In this document: piece after piece, positions 58,425-64,000 of the stretch
Numbering within the stretch: the stretch's first letter is position 1
Layout of the letters: each line of letters begins with the position of its first letter
NCBI GenBank assembly: GCA_030765065.1
Contig: CM060978.1
Coordinates: forward strand, 58,122,421-58,186,420
Source of the DNA: Deroplatys truncata
Lineage: Eukaryota; Arthropoda; Insecta; Mantodea; Mantidae
DNA: 64,000 bases
Direction: 5' to 3'
Position numbers and translations under genes: made by a program
Notes under the pieces: generated by a model
Told to the model about the DNA's origin: nothing
Databases searched by the model: none
The model's input: the letters and a program-made list of their open reading frames with translations, nothing else

Positions 58425-59190
58425 AAGTAAGTAGGAGAAGTATTGCATTGCACCCAAAACTTCTATACCGAGATTTCACGGAAATACGTGTTTTGGAGTG
58501 TCGTGAATCAAATAAAGCACTTTTGAAAACATGTGGGTATGTGTATCTGTGTGTCTGTCTGTGAACAGTATAACTCAAAAACGAAAAGTCCAGTAAATAC
58601 CAAATTTGGTATTTGAGTTTAGAATCTTGCAAGGTTTTCAAGAAAATCCCCCACCCCAAATACCTTTGCACGGAACATTTTTCGAAAATTTTGATTTCCT
58701 TAAAAAATGGCTATAACATATCATATGTTTAATATATTTTTATGGCGAATGAAATGAATACCTTACACTTTCTAGGAATGTCCCCAAAAGTCCTATTCAT
58801 TCTGAATAATTTTTACATAACTGGTAAACCATAAAGCTAGAGAAAATTTTACTACACAAAAACTATAGAGCTCGTTAAAACACACAATTCATGTCTTTTT
58901 GGGGGGGATTATAGAGAACCATTTCCGAGATATTCCGTGTCATTTGTTTGAATTTTCCAACACTTACTTTTTCTCAAATGGGAATTCGTTATTCGTTTTT
59001 CTATGTCCTGGACATGAAAGGGAATGAAATACTCCACATAGCAACCAGCTCTTAAAAGATTTGACTATAGCTTAAAGTCTACCATATTCCCCTTGCGCTA
59101 TCTCGATTAACATGAAGTAGATGGAGAATAAGCGTTTGTAAAAATAGTTTGTACAAGAGTAGAGAAAGTGATGTGAGTGTAATACATCAG
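58425..59190 (+). repeat. Family A repeat, near full length
   Basis: AAAGTAAGTAGGAGAAGTAT to TACAAGAGTAGAGAAAGTGA, with GTATGTGTATCTGTGTGTCT in place of a long TG tract. Confidence 0.8.
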
Positions 59191-60094
59191 ATGTGCTGTG
59201 CAGCATAACAAATGTAAGATCAATTAAGTGTAACTGTAATAAATATAATAAATTCTAAATAAAAATGGGGTAAAATGCAATTATTTGTGCTAAAGTGTTG
59301 TTGATTTGGGGTAAAGTGGGTTTATTTGGGTGTTTGGTAGCATTCCGTAGTATTCCCATTTGTCAAGTTACTTTTGGGGCACACGGTATTTCATTGTTTA
59401 TCTGGGAAATGGATCCGAGTGAAGTGCTGCTTTGAAGGTGTTAAAAGGTATGAGAGAGCTGCGCGCGCAGTCGAGTAAGATCATAAAGAGTCGCTGAAGT
59501 ATAATGCATGTCATTATAGTTCAGTTACTTCACATGTAATCAGCGTGGTTGGCAAAAATGTAATATTAGTATAAATGTGTTCACTTTTGGGATCCAGGGT
59601 AAACTTTAAGTTAGTGACTTTACTCTCGTTACTGCACAGATCAATTCTTATTTGACCATTTCATGATTTATGAGATAATATGTAGGTACTTGAATCTACA
59701 TCGGAATCAGCAGCTATATTAATAGCTATATTTTTGGCAAAATGCATATTATGAAGCTTCATTTACTGTTGCAGATTCAGTTTTTGGATCAACTTATTTT
59801 GTAGTAACTGGATTTCATCAGTTCATGTAATTATTGGAACTATTATTGTAAACCTTATGCCTCGATTCAGATTACAAAAGGTAATTTATATGAATTAAAA
59901 CTGAGTTGATACCAAAACGGACCCTTCAGGTGCCCCATATTTAATACTCGTACATTTAAAATCAGATAACGCAAATCTTTTTTAGTCTTTCATTGATTCA
60001 TGAATTGAAATTATAAAGTGTTTTATAGCCCATGCCGTTGCAAAGAATAGGCTTTTCAGTGGTGAAAGAATTTAGGAGTGGGATTATAAAACTT
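59191..60094. other. Unassigned DNA
   Basis: About 0.9 kb with no recognised feature. Confidence 0.45.
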
Positions 60095-60167
60095 CGACAC
60101 CAAGATTTCACCGGAAATATATACGTTTTGAGCCCCCTGGATCCAAAAAAATATTTTTGGAAACATG

Positions 60168-60218
<51 letters not shown>

Positions 60219-60932
60219 CTGTGTGTCTGTGAACAGCATAAGCCAGAAACGAACTGTCGGATAAACACCAAAATTGGTATTTAGGTTCAGTATCTTCCAG
60301 AGATGCGACACGAAGGTTTACAAGAAAATCTCCCCACCCCAGATTACCCTTTATATGAAACATTTTTCGAAAATTTTAATTTTCTCAAAAATGGCTCTAA
60401 CGAATTTGATTAAAATATCATATGTTTAAGATATTTTCATGGCGCATGAAATTTATATCTCGAATTTTCTGGGAATGTCTCCAAAAGTATTCTTCATTGT
60501 GAACGACTTTTGCATAACTGGTAAACCATAAGAGATAGACAAACATTTAGTACACAAAAAATGTTGATCGAGTTAAAATACACAATTTATGTCATATACA
60601 TTTGTTTTGTTGCGTGAACCATTTTCGAGATGTTGCTTGTTATTCCCTTTAGTTTTGCCATACTTATACTTTTTCTCAAATGGAAATTCGTTATTCATTT
60701 TTTTTGTCCTGGTAATGCAAAGAGAATGAAATACTCCATATAGCAACCAGCTCCTAAAACATTTGACTATCGCTTAAAGTGTACCATATTCCCCTTGCAA
60801 CTACAAGAAAATTAGCAATAAGATTAACATCTCGATGTCTCGATTAACATGAAACATATGAGAATAAGCGTTTGTAAGAATAGTTTTTACAAGAGTAGAG
60901 AAAGTCATGTGAGTGTAACACATCAGATTTTT
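60095..60932 (+). repeat. Family A repeat, lacking its first bases
   Basis: CACCAAGATTTCACCGGAAA through GTGAACAGCATAAGCCAGAA to CAAGAGTAGAGAAAGTCATG. It contains a long (GT)n tract at about 60172-60217, which creates His/Thr-rich frames on the minus strand. Confidence 0.8.
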
Positions 60933-60962
60933 ATAAATATTATATGTTTTAATTATTTTCAC

Positions 60963-61072
60963 ACCGAGCGGGATGGTTCAGGCGGTATCGTCTGTGGCCG
61001 CCATTCGGGAGGTCGTGTGTTTGGTTCTAGCGGCCGACTGATTTGACCCAGGGTTTTTTTTCGGGGGTTTGT
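60963..61072 (+). mobile_element. SINE head fragment
   Basis: ACCGAGCGGGATGGTTCAGG (A-box-like), GGTCGTGTGTTTGGTTCTAG (decayed B-box) and TGATTTGACCCAGGG. Cut off after about 110 bp by family A sequence. Confidence 0.6.
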
Positions 61073-61452
61073 AGATAAATTTTGTCTATCCCTTACGGTT
61101 TACCAGTTATGCAAAAGCTGTTCAGAAAGAAGAGGACTTTTGAGGCCATTTTCAGAAAATTCAACATATACATTTTATTTGACATGAAAATAACTTAAAT
61201 GTATGATAATTTAATCAAAATCAATAAAGCCATTTTTGAGAAAATCAAAAACTTTCAAAAATGTTTCCTGTAAGGTGTAGTCTGGGTAGAGTTATGTTGT
61301 TCACAGGCACACAGACACACATACAGAACGTTTTCTAAAAGTGCTTTTTTTGGATTCGGTGGGCCTCAAAGCATGTATTTCCGACGAAATCTCGGTGTCA
61401 AGTTTTTGGGCGGAATGCAATACTTCCCCAACGTAGTAGAGAAAGTAAAAAT
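61073..61452 (-). repeat. Family A repeat, proximal half
   Basis: TTTTGTCTATCCCTTACGGT, AGTTATGTTGTTCACAGGCA and AACGTAGTAGAGAAAGTAAA. Opposite orientation to 60095-60932. Confidence 0.7.
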
Positions 61453-61499
61453 TTCCTTCCATAAACTTCACATCAAGGCTCTTTAGGTCTGTTAGAATC

Positions 61500-61930
61500 T
61501 AATTAACTACAGTAACTTGAACTTGATAACAAACAATAATATGTAACCAAATAACGCAGATTAACCTGAAGACAATTCCTCGCCTGATCCTACAGTTTTT
61601 AGTCACATTTGAAAGTGTATCAAGTGAAATACGATGAATGGCATCATTGATCCGTTCTTGCAAGTCTTCCAGAGTTGCTGGTTGAGTCTCAAAAATATGT
61701 TGTTTCACATGCTCCCAGAAAAGTAAATCTAGGAGTATCAGATCGGGTGAGCGGGTAGGACCAAGTCCTGGATCACCGCGTCCAATTCATTGACGACCAA
61801 ACAAGCCGTGTCTTCGTCGAACCAATATGGCATAATTAGCAGATGCTCTGTCTTGCTGAAACCACAATATCTGTCGCCTGTCCAGTGGCATGCCATCAAT
61901 TCAATACAATAGAATATAGTAATTCATTTT
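61500..61930 (-). pseudogene. Mariner-like transposase C-terminal fragment
   Basis: Minus strand, in order: Q-Q-D-R-A-S-A-N-Y near 61850 (second catalytic Asp block), R-S-P-D-L near 61745 (third block), F-W-E-H-V-K-Q-H-I-F, and T-L-E-D-L-Q-E-R-I-N-D-A near 61660. This is the C-terminal layout of DUF4817-type mariner transposases. Several frameshifts; the N-terminal half and ends are not seen. Confidence 0.65.
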
Positions 61931-62124
61931 ATGAATACTTGTTCACTTTACCGTCAAAGAAATGTGGGCCCACCAACGCCTTTCCTTTGGAACATGTTAC
62001 TGCCTATAGACAATGGTGTTAACTCATATTCGCTTGTCTTTGAGAATCTAGTAAACTTTGGGCTTAGGGATTAGATCACGCTATCACACTCATTTACATT
62101 TCCAGACTCTGTTGAGCATAGAAT
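61931..62124. other. Unassigned short interval
   Basis: May be the rest of the mariner-like fragment; no motif. Confidence 0.3.
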
Positions 62125-62220
62125 ATAATCTTGGCTAGAGAAAAATTCCCACTCACCAACCGGGAATCCAACCCGGGACCCCTCACACAGCGCTCATTTG
62201 CTAGGTTTGCAATAGAGTGT
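62125..62220 (-). mobile_element. tRNA-derived SINE head
   Basis: On the minus strand AGCAAATGAGCGCTGTGTGA precedes GGGGTCCCGGGTTGGATTCC, a strong B-box, then GGTTGGTGAGTGGGAATTTT. Body beyond this is not matched elsewhere in the window. Confidence 0.5.
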
Positions 62221-62779
62221 ACTGTCCGTGATGATAGACAAAAACAGACCAAAAATCTCTTAGATTATTTTCCACTTAGTTACTCATGTTTTATTTTCGA
62301 GTGAATAAACTCACTTTTTAGACTGACAAATAATTAAAATGTCTTTATCTGACCTATCCGCGTTCGCCCATAGCTATTCTTTTAATTGTGTTTACATTGT
62401 TCTTGTCTAACATTACGGACTATAAGCAATAAACAAAAGAGCACTCAGTGTTTCGCTTTCATATTTTCGCTTACTATTATAAATGTTATTGTTACTATTA
62501 TTGCTATCATCATCTAACGGTACTATTATGCTGACTTCGCTCATTGAATAGGTGTTCAAAATTTTGCCCCTACTGATAGGACGTTCCAACCGTCTCCGTG
62601 TATCCATAGAGACAATTCTGAGAATCGCTGGAGTAGTAGTAACAGTGGTGGTGAGGTGTTGGAGTTGGCGGTTTATCTGCAACAGTCAAATACGGAGCGG
62701 TTAGGCCACCTGGTATTATGCTTTTGGAGACAGATATCTCTAATATGACACTTTGTTGTAAGGTAATCAATGAAATAGT
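62221..62779. other. Unassigned DNA
   Basis: Nothing recognised. The two minus frames at 62413-62794 overlap and lack motifs. Confidence 0.35.
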
Positions 62780-62908
62780 TAGTTTCTGCCCCACGTATGG
62801 AAGCCAATTTGAAGTAGATATTGTCTTTACGTTGCTACTGCTACGTATGGAAAGCCAGTTTGAAGATGGTATCTTTGCGTTACTTGCACCACGCTTTGGG
62901 CGTCAATT
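62780..62908 (-). repeat. Three tandem primer-site-like modules beside a family B LTR
   Basis: On the minus strand, TTGACGCCCAAAGCGTGGTG next to the LTR is followed by two diverged copies containing TTCAAACTGGCTTTCCATAC and TTCAAATTGGCTTCCATACG, spaced about 50 bp apart. Each starts with the TTCAAA that joins LTR end to primer site. Confidence 0.6.
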
Positions 62909-63815
62909 TGAAGAAGGTGTATTGCAGGAGTTGCATTATATTTCAACTGTTGGGGAGTCGAACACTTGAAGTAGTTGCAACCGCACGTATGGTAGACGGT
63001 AGCCTTTGCCCCACGTTTTAAAAATATTAACTTTGTAATTTTACTGTTTCTTTAAATATTATATATTTATGTTTGCCTCGGCTGCGTCAGTATTATTGTT
63101 AGAGACACGTTTCTCTTGGCAGGGTTGTCGTGTGATTAAGAATGTAGGCTTACACAGATTATAATCTTACTTCGCTCCTTTTATTAATGCCTGATACTAT
63201 TTACATAACACTTCACTGATATAGAGAGCTGTGAGATCCTGTATCAATTAATTACACTTTTTAACACGTAAACTTATTTTTTGTCTCACACGAATACATA
63301 TTTTATTTCTTGAGGACACTTTTTGCGCCTGGTTAGGAACACTGTTTGCAGGCAACCGAACAAATTTCAACCTCCTAAACTTGTAAATTTCTGCATTTCA
63401 AGTCTCTGAATGGCTATTCCTAATCCAATAGAATACCTTCTTTTAACTAAAGCTTTTTCTGGTTATTGATTGGCTATTTTATAAACTGTCACTAAAATTA
63501 CATTATTGTTACTCCAATAATCAGAAGCAGTATTATTAAACTCTCAAACTCATTATTGCCTCAAACTTACCTCATTGTTACCTCATTGTTAGCAGCTTTT
63601 AACTTGTTATTCTCACAGCAGCTACATTATTAAATTACGTAATGCATTCATATAACATTATTGAATATGTTTACAGTAGTATAAGCATATGCAATGACTG
63701 TTACATACATTTTACAAATTATTACATACACATGTTGCTTCAAGGCGGGCTGTTATTGAATTTACATATTATAAAATTTGACTGAAATCATTTAAGTGTT
63801 AAAAATACTGCCTCA
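62909..63815 (-). mobile_element. Family B LTR, minus orientation
   Basis: 907 bp, minus strand TGAGGCAGTATTTTTAACAC (63815) to ...ACCTTCTTCA (62909), with the primer-site-like modules on its 3' side. A complete LTR without internal coding region. Confidence 0.8.
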
Positions 63816-64000
63816 TCATGGCTGTGCTAATATTTTGTTTAAACTTCAGTAGAAAACTCTTAGAATTATAAGCGAGATCAAATATACTGAACATTGTAAA
63901 CCTATATTTAAATCTCTCCAGATGCTTACTCCGCCTTTTATATGCGTTCTCCAGTGTTTAGTGCAGGGAGATCAGTAATTTTAAATTGAATTCTTATTAT
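63816..64000. other. Unassigned DNA to window end
   Basis: Nothing recognised. Confidence 0.3.

Noticed and set aside
60056-60311. His/Thr-rich proteins from family A copies (also 8180, 35484, 41878, 55509)
   Set aside because: Different frames are open in different copies, and the common core is the translated TG/AC tract.

Overview
This is a eukaryotic, repeat-dominated stretch, most likely from an arthropod and probably an insect with a large genome. The basis is the mixture of mariner, Tc1, pogo, piggyBac and hAT relatives, a jockey-like LINE remnant, several tRNA-derived SINE families, LTR retrotransposon ends and abundant short tandem repeats. I find no convincing host protein-coding gene, no rRNA or tRNA gene, and no bacterial-style operon or CRISPR array. 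Almost every open frame is a chance frame, a simple-repeat translation or a decayed transposase.

Layout. 1-8.4 kb: LTR fragments, rearranged mariner relatives with a DUF4817-type N-terminus, a solo LTR and the first copies of a dispersed repeat called family A here (about 0.8-0.9 kb, ends close to ACTTTCTCTAC). 8.4-14.8 kb: SINEs, a 68-71 bp minisatellite, a LINE remnant with CCHC and endonuclease traces, and a Tc1-like element whose transposase frame is broken only by two stops. 14.8-22.1 kb: more family A, a SINE and a decayed pogo-like element. 23-27 kb: a GTTAC-rich palindromic minisatellite holding two LTRs (family B), each followed by a primer-binding-site-like motif, plus a SINE. 28-30.5 kb: an internally deleted piggyBac-like element flanked by CTAG, a family A copy, and a 152 bp hAT-type MITE with an 8 bp target duplication.

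32132-45842 is the outstanding feature: a 13.7 kb near-perfect palindrome with arms of 6.25 and 6.66 kb around an 801 bp unique spacer. It has matched AGTAGTATTAG/CTAATACTACT tips, sits inside a family A copy, and is flanked by a 6 bp duplication (CACCTT). It therefore looks like a mobile giant foldback element and not a local duplication. The arms hold tandem modules with four CCAAT boxes, a TATA-like/initiator pair, splice-donor-like sites and clustered ATGGCGG (YY1-like) motifs, but no recognisable protein.

45.8-64 kb: family A copies that received a mariner (TA duplication), a second Tc1-like element (TA) and a family B LTR (GCTTAA), then more SINEs, a mariner-relative C-terminal fragment and another family B LTR with repeated primer-site modules. 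Family A is the old substrate. The palindrome, mariner, Tc1 copy 2 and one LTR are all later insertions into it, which gives a relative chronology.
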